A DNA stretch of 64,000 nt from Corydoras sp. C115 (lineage: Eukaryota > Chordata > Actinopteri > Siluriformes > Callichthyidae): NCBI GenBank assembly GCA_019802505.1, contig JAFMOC010000512.1:200001-264000 (forward strand), written 5' to 3'. This document shows, piece after piece, positions 39,061-50,582 of the stretch. Both the position numbers and the translations under genes were made by a program. The first letter of the stretch is position 1. The number at the start of each line of letters is the position of its first letter. The notes under the pieces are model-generated. The model was not told the origin of the DNA and searched no databases. It saw only the letters and a list, made by a program, of their open reading frames with translations.

Positions 39061-40416
39061 CTGTCATGGTTTAATATACTGGTGGTTGGCATGTTCTCCT
39101 TTCAGCGCTGGGGATTCCAGGTTTTGGTAGAGTTTGCATGTTCTCCCTGTGTCCACATAGGTTTTCTCTAGGTTCTCTCGTTTCCTCCCACAGTCCAAAA
39201 ACATGGATTCAAGGTAAATATAATGCTCTTAATTGCCCCATATACCTGTAGTGTCTGTCTTTGTAAGTGTATGCCCAATAGATAAGCGTCCTGTCCTGGG
39301 AGTATCTGTCCAGCGCCCAAAACGTTCTCCCCTGAATGGGCGTGTGGAACCCCCCCCCCCACATGCGATACAGTCAGCGTACATCCTCAGCACGTAATGC
39401 TGTCATGGTTTAATATACTGGGGGTTGGCATGTTCTCCTTTCAGCGCTGGGGATTCCAGGTTTGAATACCAATGTGGAAAAGTTTGCATGTTCTCCCTGT
39501 GTCCACATAGGTTTTCTCTAGGTTCTCTGGTTTCCTCCCACAGTCCAAAAACATGGATTCAAGGTAAATATAATGCTCTTAATTGCCCCATATGGTGTCT
39601 GTCTTTGTGAGTGTATGCCCAATAGATAAGCGTCCTGTCCTGGGAGTATCTGTCCAGCGCCCAAAACGTTCTCCCCTGAATGGGCGTGTGGAACCCCCCC
39701 CCCCCCCACATGCGATACAGTCAGCGTACATCCTCAGCACGTAATGCTGTCATGGTTTAATATACTGGTGGTTGGCATGTTCTCCTTTCAGCACTGGGGA
39801 TTCCAGGTTTGAATACCAATGTGGGTGGAGTTTGCATGTTCTCTCTGTGTCCACATAGGTTTTGTCCAGGTTCTCTGGTTTCCTCCCACAGTCCAAAAAC
39901 ATGGATTCAAGGTAAATGAAATGCTCGTAATTGCCCCGTATAGTGTCTCTTTGTGAGTGTATGCACAATAGATAAGCGTCCTGTCCTGGGAGTATCTGTC
40001 CAGCGCCCAAAACGTTCTACCCTGAATAGGCGTGTGGAACCCCCCCCCCCACATGCGATACAGTCAGCGTACATCCTCAGCACGTAATGCTGTCATGGTT
40101 TAATATACTGGTGGTTGGCATGTTCTCCTTTCAGCGCTGCTGATTCCAGGTTTTGGTAGAGTTTGCATGTTCTCCCTGTGTCCACATAGGTTTTGTCCAG
40201 GTTCTGTGGTTTTCTCCCACAGTCCAAAAACATGGATTCAAGGTAAATATAATGCTCTTAATTGCCCCATATAGTGTCTGTCTTTGTGAGTGTATGCCCA
40301 ATAGATAAGCGTCCTGTCCTGGGAGTATCTGTCCAGCGCCCAAAACGTTCTCCCCTGAATGGGCGTGTGGAACCCCCCCCTTCCATAGTAGAGGATTAAG
40401 CGAAAGGTAATGAATG
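39061..40416 (+). repeat. SINE-A-derived satellite, four units of 339-347 bp
   Basis: CTGTCATGGTTTAATATACTGG starts units at 39061, 39400, 39747 and 40090. Each unit is a SINE-A lacking its 5' end (GGCATGTTCTCCTTTCAGC to GGGCGTGTGGAACC plus poly-C), joined to about 65 bp of non-SINE DNA (ACATGCGATACAGTCAGCG, ACATCCTCAGCACGTAATG). Only the last unit keeps the SINE 3' end (GAGGATTAAGCGAAAGGTAATGAATGC). So a single insertion plus left flank was amplified by unequal exchange. Confidence 0.95.
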
Positions 40417-41108
40417 CATGATTTCAATATGCCGCTTCTGTTTCGAGATGGCAACTACATACCATGCACTTGATTCTTCCCGGGGGTACACAGGCACCAA
40501 GACACCCCGAATAACCCCGAACAATTTAGGGAACCATTAGGAGTCCAGATTGCTGCCATTTCTGCAGGGTGCTCACGCCTCATCCGAGATGCGGTCCGCC
40601 GCCTAGATGCACGATTTAATATCTCCTTTTAAACCGAAGCCCATTTTGATAAAACGCCTTTTCTTTTTATTTCTTTTTCTTTTTTTTCTTTTTTTTTTTT
40701 TTGTGGCGAGCGGCAGACGGAGCTCGATAACGGGCTTTATTGTCTAAAGGAAACTAATACGGGCCGAATGGAGATTGATTTGCATCGAGCTGTCGAGATG
40801 AGGCCATTCGAACAGCAGGCTGTTATTAGGGAGAAAAGGAGGCAGTTAAAAAGCAAAGGAGGAAGGAGGTGCCGCTTCATTCCGCCTCCTGAATGCTCCT
40901 TTCACTCCGAGCAAGATTGCTATCGACGGTTGCCTTTTCTTCCGTTTTCACCCTTCGCTGTTTCTTTTCCAAAGTTTGATGGCCGTACTCATCGAACCCT
41001 GATCCCCCGTCAGTCCCCCGTCTGGGTGGCGTCATCGTGCCGCAGCCGAGCGCACCACGCTTCATTTAGTGCCTATAGAAACTCATCAGACGCCTTTTAG
41101 TTTAATTA
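40417..41108. other. Unique, conserved-element-like region
   Basis: No gene. After a T-rich run (40670-40703), 40704-41100 has a balanced, motif-rich composition: TTTATTGTCTAAAGGAAAC, octamer ATTTGCAT at 40778-40785, and GCTGTTATTAGGGAG. It looks like conserved non-coding DNA, but alignment is needed. The 110-codon plus frame is not recognised. Confidence 0.35.
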
Positions 41109-41205
41109 GGATACAAAAGTATTGGGACACCCATGCGTTATACCAATGACCAAATCTTTCCATGCGCTCTCATCTTCATCCCGGCTGGGGAAGTGTGGGA
41201 TCGGC
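41109..41205. repeat. DNA-transposon end relic
   Basis: ACAAAAGTATTGGGACACCC matches a terminal motif of common teleost Tc1-type repeats. The following CCCGGCTGGGGAAGTGTGG is not assignable. Confidence 0.4.
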
Positions 41206-41364
41206 CTAAGATGGGGGGGGGGGGGGTGTGGGGTAGATGTGGGACTGAAAGACGTTCTGTCTGTAGTGTGCGTGTGATGTCATCCCATGTGGGAGGACTT
41301 TCTTAAAGTGGAACCCAGAATTTAGAACCATCTCCATATTGACCTCGAATGAAGGTGGAGGGAT

Positions 41365-43740
41365 GTGTATGTAGAGCGCGCGCTGTTTTGTGATCCTGTC
41401 CACCACTGTACATAGAGGGCGCTATTTTGAGACCCTCAACACCACTGTACATAGAGGGCGCTATTGTGTGACCGTGTCCACCAATGTACATAGAGAGCAC
41501 TATTGTGTGACCATGTCCACCACTGTACATAGAGAGCACTATTGTGTGATCCTGTCCACCACTGTACATAGAGGGCGCAATTTTGTGACCCTGTCCACCA
41601 CTGTTCATAGTGGGTGCTATTTTGCGACCATGTCCACCACTGTACATAGAGGGCGCTATTGTGTGACCATGTCCACCACTGTACATGGAGGGCGCTGTTT
41701 TGCGATCATGTCCACCACAATATATAGAAGGCGCTATTTTGTGATCATGTCCACCACTGTTCATAGAGGGCGCTATTTTGCGACCATGTCCACCTCTGTA
41801 TATAGAGGGCACTATTGTGTGACCATGTCCACCACTGTATATAGAGGGCACTATTGTGTGACCATGTCCACCACTGTACATAGAGGGCGCTATTGTGTGA
41901 CCATGTCAAACACTGTACATAGAGGGTGCTATTGTGTGACCATGTCCACCACTGTACATAGAGGGTGCTATTGTGTGACCATGTCCACCACTGTACATAG
42001 AGGCTGCTATGTAGGGGAAAAGTCCAGCGCTATACATAGAGGTGTGTGACCCTGTCCAACTCTGTACATAGAGGATGCTATTTTGTGACCCTGTCCACCA
42101 CTGTTCATAGTGGGCGCTATTTTGCGACCATGTCCACCACTTATATAGAGGGCACTATTGTGTGACCATGTCCACCTGGGCGCTATTGTGTGACCATGTC
42201 CACCACTGTACATAGAGGGCACTATTTTGTGACCCTGTCCACCACTGTTTATAGTGGGTGCTATTTTGCGACCATGTCCACCACTGTACATAGAGGGCAC
42301 TATTGTGAAACCATGTCCACCACTGTACATAGAGGGAGCTATTGTGTGACCATGTCCAACTCTGTACATAGAGGACGCTATTTTGTGACCCTGTCCACCA
42401 CTGTTCATAGTGGGCGCTATTTTGCGACCATGTCCACCACTTATATAGAGGGCACTATTGTGTGGAGGGACCATGTCCACCTGGGCGCTATTGTGTGACC
42501 GTGTCCACCACTGTTTATAGTGGGCGCTATTTTGCGACCATGTCCACCACTGTACATAGAGGGCACTATTGTGAAACCATGTCCACCACTGTACATAGAG
42601 GGAGCTATTGTGTGACCATGTCCAACTCTGTACATAGAGGACGCTATTTTGTGACCCTGTCCACCACTGTTCATAGTGGGCGCTATTTTGCGACCATGTC
42701 CACCACTTATATAGAGGGCACTATTGTGTGACCATGTCCACCTGGGCGCTATTGTGTGACCGTGTCCACCACTGTTTATAGAGGGCACTATTGTGTGACC
42801 ATGTCCACCACTGTATATAGAGGGCACTATTGTGTGACCATGTCCACCACTGTACATAGAGGGCGCTATTGTGTGACCATGTCAAACACTGTACATAGAG
42901 GGTGCTATTGTGTGACCATGTCCACCACTGTACATAGAGGGTGCTATTGTGTGACCATGTCCACCACTGTACATAGAGGGCGCTATTGTGTGACCCTGTC
43001 CAACTCTGTACATAGAGGATGCTATTTTGTGACCCTGTCCACCACTGTTCATAGTGGGCGCTATTTTGCGACCATGTCCACCACTTATATAGAGGGCACT
43101 ATTGTGTGACCATGTCCACCTGGGCGCTATTGTGTGACCATGTCCACCACTGTACATAGAGGGCACTATTTTGTGACCCTGTCCACCACTGTTTATAGTG
43201 GGTGCTATTTTGCGACCATGTCCACCACTGTACATAGAGGGCACTATTGTGAAACCATGTCCACCACTGTACATAGAGGGAGCTATTGTGTGACCATGTC
43301 CAACTCTGTACATAGAGGACGCTATTTTGTGACCCTGTCCACCACTGTTCATAGTGGGCGCTATTTTGCGACCATGTCCACCACTTATATAGAGGGCACT
43401 ATTGTGTGACCATGTCCACCTGGGCGCTATTGTGTGACCGTGTCCACCACTGTTTATAGTGGGCGCTATTTTGCGACCATGTCCACCACTGTACATAGAG
43501 GGCACTATTGTGTGACCATGTCCACCACTGTACATAGAGGGCGCTGTTTTGTGATGTGTCCTCCACTCTACATAGAGGGCGCTGTTTTGTGATGTGTCCT
43601 CCACTCTACATAGAGGGCGCTGTTTTGTGATGTGTCCTCCACTCTACATAGAGGGCGCTGTTTTGTGATGTGTCCTCCACTCTACGTAGAGGGCGCTGTT
43701 TTGTGATGTGTCCTCCACTCTACGTAGAGGGCGCTATACA
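41365..43740 (+). repeat. 39-bp minisatellite, array 2, with higher-order structure
   Basis: About 61 units of the array-1 family, more diverged (GTGTGACCATGTCCACCAC, TACATAGAGGGCGCTATT). A shortened unit with CCACTTATATAGAGGGCAC followed by CACCTGGGCGC recurs near 42142, 42443, 42705, 43083 and 43384, and 42181-42480 is repeated at an offset of 944 bp (43125-43424). The last ~190 bp are near-identical 38-bp units (GATGTGTCCTCCACTC). Open frames up to 240 codons are artefacts. Confidence 0.97.
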
Positions 43741-44995
43741 CCGCTTACGTTTTAAATGAGTGCGGGTAAATTTAGAAGCAACTGCTCCCGGAGTCTGGCG
43801 CGCCTCTTGGGGTTTTTCACGCGGAGCCACGCCGGCGTTACAGCGGGAGGTGCAATGAACCCGATATCTTTAATAACGCGGGGTACTAATTATTATGAGC
43901 TGAGAATCTAGAACATGATGTTCTCCAGCCGTGATGTGGTCGATTTGGAAAACCGATGCCCGTCAGCTGAATGTGGAGCGTGTGGAGCAATCTAATGAGG
44001 AGACAACAGGAAAAAGCCATCAGGTCGTGGAGAGTTTGCATGTTCTCCCCAGCTGCTTGGGTCTCCACACAGTCCTCGTTGAAAGGGTGTAGGTACATGT
44101 TTGTGCATCTGCCCTGTGATTGACAGGTGACCTCATGTTTACATGTTGGAGAAAGGGCGGGCTCACGTAGGCCCTCGTAAGGGGCGGGACTTCCTAATTA
44201 ATTAACAGTGACGCGCAGAGACGCCGGCGGGACAGAGAAAGTTTCCGCTCTCCAAAAAACCCCCTCACCTGGTGAGGGCACGTCGGTGCGTCGCCTAACC
44301 GCTGCCGATCGTCTCGTACGTTCTCTTGGCAGACTCGCGACCTCTGGGACGGTTCGGGAAGCCAGCGGGGAGGAACGAGGACGCGTCCCGCTCGTCGTCT
44401 CGCCTCTCGTCCCCGACGGCCGGCGAGTGAGAGATGTACAGGCTTCTAAAATCCAGAGGAGGCGCCGCTCAGGATGATTCCTTAATTCCATTATGTTTGT
44501 AACGGCGGGCGCTCGGGGTTGGAGAACTCCATCAACACGGAACCGGAGTTTAGTGAGACATAATGGACTTTAATAGACACTTAATCTGTTTACAGCTGGG
44601 GTGTCAGACTCCAGGCCCAAAGGGACGCGGTTCCGCTGAATTTAGCTCCTCGGCTCGTTTATCATACCTCATTCAGCTCGTCGGCTAATTAACGAGAAGA
44701 GAAAAGAATGGAGGTGCAGGGAGAACCACCGGTCTGTAGAGAGGAACCTCACTGGGGAGGTACGCACTGTGAAAAGGTCCTAATTTCGGTTCCTGGACAG
44801 GACACGGTGGAGTTGGGCATGTTCTCCACATATCTATAGGTTGCCTTGGACACAAGTACACAAGCCCGTTCCACTTCCTTTTTTCGGGGGAGCGTGTCGG
44901 TGGGAACCTTCATCCATTTGTCCAGGAAAGTGTTCGTTGGGTTGGACACCGATGTTGGACAGTGTATCTGTTTAGGGTTAGAACCCTCTGTTCTC
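43741..44995. other. Unique CpG-rich region with repeat fragments
   Basis: GAGAGTTTGCATGTTCTCCCC at 44030 is a short SINE-like scrap. 44150-44480 is CpG-rich. GGGGTGTCAGACTCCAGGCC at 44599 with TTTAGCTCC at 44641 matches a common teleost interspersed repeat fragment. No gene recognised. Confidence 0.45.
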
Positions 44996-45320
44996 ATTCA
45001 TTCTTTATCTTTTGCTTAATCCTCTGCTGGGGGGGGGTGCCCATGGCCAACGAAGGGAGAACGTTTCGGGCACTGGGCAGATATGACCAGGAGAGGGCGC
45101 CAGTCTATTGCTGGGCACATACTCACTTGTACTCACTATATGGGGCAATTTAGAGCATTCCATTTGCCTTGAATCCATGTTTTTGGACTGTGGGAGGAAC
45201 CCGGAAGAAAACCCACATGGACACGGAAGAGAACATGCAAACCACCCAGATTGTGATTTAAACTTAGATCCCCAGCGCTGAGAGGAGAACATGCCAAACA
45301 CTACGCCACCATGCCGCCCC
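44996..45320 (-). mobile_element. SINE-A, minus, near full length
   Basis: From ATTCATTCTTTATCTTTTGC to CACTACGCCACCATGCCGCC, with poly-G at 45030-45038. Confidence 0.88.
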
Positions 45321-46163
45321 CCCATTCCACTCTAAAATTAAGTTGGACTTAATAGGACTAAATTAAACACGTATATTCAGTGTTTAAGGCCTATCCCAGT
45401 ACTTTTATCCATATAGTTGTTGGTACAGGGTGTTAGTGTGTCTCCTGGCAACAGGCATGTGACCTGACCGGGCGTGTCCCCGCCTTTTTCCCCTGATGTC
45501 CAGCGTTTCAGCATCCGCGCAGTGAATGCTGGGATAGGTTGCAACCCTATTGAAACGCCCCCGAAAGCATCAGCTCTTTGGGTCACTTTCCCTTTAATCC
45601 ACTTCGTCATTAATAGGTTCGTTCATTAAGCTCAATGCGCTCGGCTCCTCAGATTAACGAGCGGATTAATCCCCGACGTTCTGAGGATTATGGAGCATTA
45701 AGCTGAGCGCAGCGTCCAGTCCGCCGGTCGCAGGAGGGGAACAATCGGTGGAACCGGCGCCGAATCCGCTCCGAAGACAAAAGACGGGCCGTTTAAATAA
45801 AAAGCCCCTGGCCTGGCTCCATTTCCTCCCAGAAAGGATTCTAATCTCCTATTATTTGCCCCCATCGCGCCGCAGTCGGCCGCCTAATCTGTCTCCGGCG
45901 GTGGACCTGGCGCGCGAGACGTCCCGGAGAACGCGGGGAGCCGGAAACTTCCGTCCGATTTCACTCTCATTTTCTGCCTCGTTTTCGTTTTACTCTCGCC
46001 GTCTCTGCTGCTCTCGCCCACGCCGCCGTCTCCGTGGAAGCCTGTCTGACCTCGCCGTACCCCTGCCACCCCCCACCTGTCCGGCGGGTTGAGTGCCGGC
46101 GGTCTGCCGGCGGTGTTGGGTCTGAGAGGAGGTGAGGCGGCGGCAGCAGCTGCCACTCTGACC
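45321..46163. other. Unique CpG-rich region
   Basis: TGCTGGGATAGGTTGCAACCC at 45528 is a fish-repeat scrap. 45600-46160 is CpG-rich and holds paired TTTAATCC and GGATTAATCC words (homeodomain-type motifs). Opposing frames of 114 and 111 codons; none recognised. Confidence 0.4.
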
Positions 46164-47165
46164 TCGTCTCCCTTCAGCCTGTCACACCAAAGTGCCTGGA
46201 ATGTCGCGGACAAGGACACAGGCGGACAGGGATACAGCCGGAGGGTCAGACACGGACAGAGAGACGGACGTACAGCAGACAGATTGACGGACAGAGAGAC
46301 AGATGGTCAGAGAGACAGGCGGACAGCAGACAGACATACGCACAGATATAGACAGACAGACAGAGAGATAGAGGGACAGACAACCAGAGACACATAGAGA
46401 CAGACAGAGAGACGAAGATGGAGACGAACAGACAGACAGAGACACGAGGATAGATGGACCAAGAGAGACAGACAGACAGAGAGACGAGGATAGATGGACC
46501 AAGAGAGACAGACAGAGAGATGGACAGACAGGCTTCAGTGTGGTACCTGAGGGACTTGTCCTCGGTTCTGCGTGCTCTTGTCTCCCTCCAGCCTGTCACA
46601 CCAAAGTGCCTGGAATGTCGCGGACAGGGATACAGCCGGAGGGTCAGACACGGACAGAGAGACGGACGTACAGCAGACAGATTGACGGACAGAGAGACAG
46701 ATGGTCAGAGAGACAGGCGGACAGACAGACAGAAGGAGAGATAGAGGGACAGACAACCAGAGACACATAGAGACAGACAGAGAGATGAAGATAGATGGAC
46801 CAAGAGAGACGAACAGACAGACAGAGACACGAGGATAGATGGACCAAGAGAGACAGACAGACAGACAGAGACACGAGGATAGATGGACCAAGAGAGACGA
46901 ACAGACAGACAGAGACACGAGGATAGATGGACCAAGAGAGACAGACAGACAGACAGAGACGGACAGCGAGACAAAGATAGAGGGACCAAGAGAGACAAAG
47001 AGACAGACAGAGACGGACAGAAAGACGAGGATAGATGGACCAAGAGAGACAGACAGAGAGACGGACGGACAGACAGCCAGCCAGAGCCAGAGAGACGGAC
47101 AGACAGACTTCAGTGTGGTACCTGAGGGACTTGTCCTCGGTTCTGCGTGCTCTTGTCTCATGGCA
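46164..47165 (+). repeat. GACA/GAGA array with composite higher-order unit
   Basis: Purine-rich AGAGAGACAGACAGACAG and ATAGATGGACCAAGAGAGAC words. A non-simple segment (CCTGTCACACCAAAGTGCC, GGATACAGCCGGAGGG) occurs at 46179 and 46589, and CTTCAGTGTGGTACCTGAGG at 46532 and 47109. The array thus consists of units with a unique header and a variable GACA tail. The 208-codon minus Ser/Leu/Val/Cys frame is an artefact. Confidence 0.92.
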
Positions 47166-47884
47166 GAAACTCTGTTCTGTTACGAAGTTAAAGCAAATAA
47201 TCTTATTTATAATCTTATATAACGTCCTCTAAACGATGACATCACGTCCTCAGCGGGGACGCGATGAGCGGGGACTGATGTCGTGTCCTGATGCTTCCGC
47301 CGGCGTGACGGCGTCCCGCGTCTTTATTTTCTGTGTTCGCGAGGCGAGAACGAGCCGCTAAAAGCATGCGCCTCACACGCCGCCGTCTTTACGGGACGTC
47401 TACCTGCACAGCTGGAGTCCACTTTGGGGGGGGGGGGAACACGGTCGCGCCGGGTGGTGACGGGAGAGAGGCAAACAAAGTGAAAACAATGCGAGCGCCG
47501 TGCGGCGGGCGTGCCGGTGCGAGCTGGTGTTTATGGATCTGCTCAGAGAACTCAGCCGCGTGTCGTCTCCGGCTCATCGGTATGCCGCGCGCCGCGCGCC
47601 GCGGTTCCTGCGCCGCTGATGACGCCATGAATAATGGATGCCGACGGCTCGATACGCCGTTTGGCCCCGTTTGGCTCCGCCGCGGCCCTGCTGCAGAGAG
47701 GGTCCCCTACGGGGTCCCGGGGTCGAAGCGCCGTCCTGTCGTAAATATTGCTTTGTTTGGAGACAAACATGTCAGACAGGAGGTGGCGCCATCATGCTTC
47801 AGTTCGGTCAGGTGGGAGTCAGTTGCCACGCCCTCGTTTTTTTGGCTCCGCCTCCCGTTGGCAGGGTGCGGTCATGGCAGGGAT
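47166..47884. other. CpG-rich unique island
   Basis: 47230-47760 is CpG-dense with overlapping frames (224 plus, 79 and 72 minus). No recognisable protein. Confidence 0.4.
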
Positions 47885-48610
47885 GTTTGGGGGGGGGATA
47901 CACCAACCTGTCGCTGGGCACACACTCACTCACATAAAACACACACAGTATATAGGGGCAATTTAGAGCAGCCAATTCACCTTGAATACATGACTTTGGA
48001 AGGGTAGAGGTTACAGAACGGGGGTTTCCAAATGCCCATCTGGGGAGAATGATTTGGGCGCTGGGGAGATACACCCAGGACATGGTGCCAATCTATCACT
48101 GGGCACACACTCACATGCACTGTTTGGGGCAATTTAGAGCAGCTAATTCACCTTGAATCCATGTTTTTGGACTATCGGTTGGGTGGGGGGTTCTCCATGC
48201 TCATGCCTATTTAGGGGAGAATGTTTTGGTCGCTGGGCTGAAACAACCAGGACAGAGCACCAATATATCGCCGGTCACACACACATGCACGAATGGGGCA
48301 ATTTGTAGCAGCGAATTCACCTTGAATCCATGTTTTTGGACTGTGGGTTCAAAGGTGGGGGGGGGTTTCCTATGCCCATGCCCATTCAGGGGAGAACGTT
48401 AGGGGCGCTGGGAATATACACCCAGGACAGGGTGCCAATCTATCACTGGGCACACACTTTATATGGGGCAATTTAGAGCATTCAATTCACACTATATTCC
48501 ATGTTTTTGGGAGCGTGGGAGTAAACCGGAGAACCCAGAGCAAACTCCACCCAGATCGGGATTCGAACCCGAGAGGCCGATGTGCCAACCACGATGCCAG
48601 AGCGCCACCA
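47885..48610 (-). repeat. SINE-A-derived composite repeat, copy of the 51-kb array unit
   Basis: Serial minus SINE-A pieces: CGCTGGGCACACACTC, CTATCACTGGGCACACACTC, GCACTGTTTGGGGCAATTTAG, CATGCTCATGCCTATTTAGG, GCACGAATGGGGCAATTTG, ATGCCCATGCCCATTCAGG, and a head-side end GAACCCGAGAGGCCGATG. Order and private variants match 51366-52300, so the block was copied between the two sites. Confidence 0.9.
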
Positions 48611-48859
48611 TCTGCAACATCCCGAATGGCGGGATGTTTAACGTTTTAAGATCCAGCATCACGACTGCGTTCCCTCCGACTGCAGGCGCCGCTTCTGCCG
48701 GCTAATGGTCTCCAGCGTCCCAGAATGCACCTTGACGACCGGCTCTTCATGCTCCTCTGGACGCTTGATTTGCAACAAGGAAATAAGCGAGTCGCCAAAA
48801 AAAAAAAAAATTAATAAATAAAAGTAAAGTGTGGGAGCTGATTCCAGTTCAGTGCTTTA
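48611..48859. other. Unique spacer
   Basis: Poly-A at 48799-48812. Nothing recognised. Confidence 0.4.
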
Positions 48860-50195
48860 CCAATTGATGCCGGAGTGTGTGAGGGAGTGTGTGTGCCGGA
48901 GTGTGTGTGTGCCGGAGTGTGTGTGTGGCGGGAGTGTGTGAGGGAGAGTGTGTGAGGGAGAGTGTGTGAGGGACTGTGTGTGCGAGGGAGTGTGTGAGGG
49001 ACTGTGTGTGCGAGGGAGTGTGTGAGGGACTGTGTGTGTGGCGGGAGTGTGTGCGAGGGAGTGTGTGAGGGACTGTGTGTGTGCCGGAGTGTGTGTGGCG
49101 GGACTGTGTGAGGGAGTGTGTGAGGGACTGTGTGTGTGAGGGAGTGTGTGTGAGGGAGTGTGTGTGTGCCGGAGTGTGTGTGGCGGGAGTGTGTGAGGGA
49201 GAGTGTGTGAGGGACTGTGTGTGCGCGGGAGTGTGTGTGAGGGACTGTGTGTGCGCGGGAGTGTGTGTGAGGGACTGTGTGTGTGGCGGGAGTGTGTGAG
49301 GGAGTGTGTGAGGGAGTGTGTGTGGCGGGAGTGTGTGAGGGAGAGTGTGTGAGGGACTGTGTGTGTGGCGGGAGTGTGTGGCGGGAGTGTGGGAGGGAGT
49401 GTGTGTGTGAGGGAGTGTGTGTGTGCCGGAGTGTGTGTGGCGGGAGTGTGTGAGGGAGTGTGTGGCGGGAGTGTGTGCCGGAGTGTGTGAGGGAGTGTGT
49501 GAGGGAGTGTGTGGCCGGAGTGTGTGGCCGGAGTGTGTGAGAGAGTGTGTGCCGGGAGTGTGTGGCGGGAGTGTGTGGCGGGAGTGTGTGTGAGGGAGTG
49601 TGTGCCAGAGTGTGTGAGGGAGTGTGTGCGGCGGGAGTGTGTGAGGGAGTGTGTGCGGCGGGAGTGTGCGGCCGGAGTGTGTGAGGGAGTGTGTGCGGCG
49701 GGAGTGTGTGAGGGAGTGTGTGCGGCCGGAGTGTGTGAGGGAGTGTGTGCGGCGGGAGTGTGTGAGGGAGTGTGTGCGGCGGGAGTGTGCGGCCGGACTG
49801 TGTGCGGCGGGAGTGTGCGAGGGAGTGTGTGCGGCCGGAGTGTGTGAGGGAGTGTGTGTGAGGGAGTGTGTGTGTGCGGGAGTGTGTGAGGGAGTGTGTG
49901 TGGCGGGAGTGTGCGGCCGGAGTGTGTGTGAGGGAGTGTGTGTGGCGGGAGTGTGCGGCCGGAGTGTGTGAGGGAGTGTGTGTGGCGGGAGTGTGCGGCC
50001 GGAGTGTGTGTGAGGGAGTGTGTGAGGGAGTGTGTGAGGGAGTGTGTGAGGGAGTGTGTGTGAGGGAGTGTGTGAGGGAGTGTGTGAGGGAGTGTGTGAG
50101 GGAGTGTGTGAGGGAGTGTGTGTGAGGGAGTGTGTGTGCGGGAGTGTGTGAGGGAGTGTGTGTGTGAGGGAGTGTGTGAGGGATATTTCTCTTCT
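48860..50195 (+). repeat. GTGTGTGAGGGA minisatellite, 1.3 kb
   Basis: Short units (GAGGGAGTGTGTG, GGCGGGAGTGTGTG, GCCGGAGTGTGTG, GAGGGACTGTGTG) in irregular order; strand asymmetry is complete (G/T-rich plus strand). The 454-codon minus frame (Thr/His/Ser/Pro) and plus Cys/Val/Arg/Glu frames are read-throughs. The right end is the most regular, so it is probably the most recently expanded. Confidence 0.96.
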
Positions 50196-50582
50196 GGATG
50201 AAGTGAGCCTCATGTTTTATTCATCTTCTGCCCCCCCCCCTCCCCTCCCCCCCTCCTCCCTCTTTGGCATTCCTGGGAGAACGGTGTTGTGACAGCGCGG
50301 AAAACTATTACGTTCCGGACCGGACCGGATTTCTGTGAACAAACGGGACATGGCGTTTCATTCGCCGCGCTCCCATCAGTCTGACGCCGGGGAAAATAAC
50401 GTACGCCTCTGTACGGTCACACGTCCCGCTACGGACGCGTTCTCCATTTCCGATGCCGCGGTTCCGACGCCGTCCCGCCACCACCACCTTCTCCTCCCCG
50501 TACGGAGGATGAAAGGATGAGCACGAAGTGTGCAGCGACAGAACAGGCGACCGACTGTCTCTCGTTCTATGCCCACAAGGTG
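50196..50582. other. CpG-rich unique DNA
   Basis: C-rich run at 50232-50262. Opposing frames, no recognised protein. CCCACAAGGTGGCGCTG at 50571-50587 is a good CTCF-like site. Confidence 0.4.

Noticed and set aside
37603..43740. CRISPR-like array (regular 39-bp repeats)
   Set aside because: No unique spacers between repeats; tandem head-to-tail minisatellite in vertebrate-type DNA.
48849..50213. 454-codon minus-strand open frame (Thr/His/Ser/Pro repeats)
   Set aside because: It is co-extensive with the GTGTGAGGGA minisatellite; the peptide is a direct read-through of the repeat, with other frames equally open.
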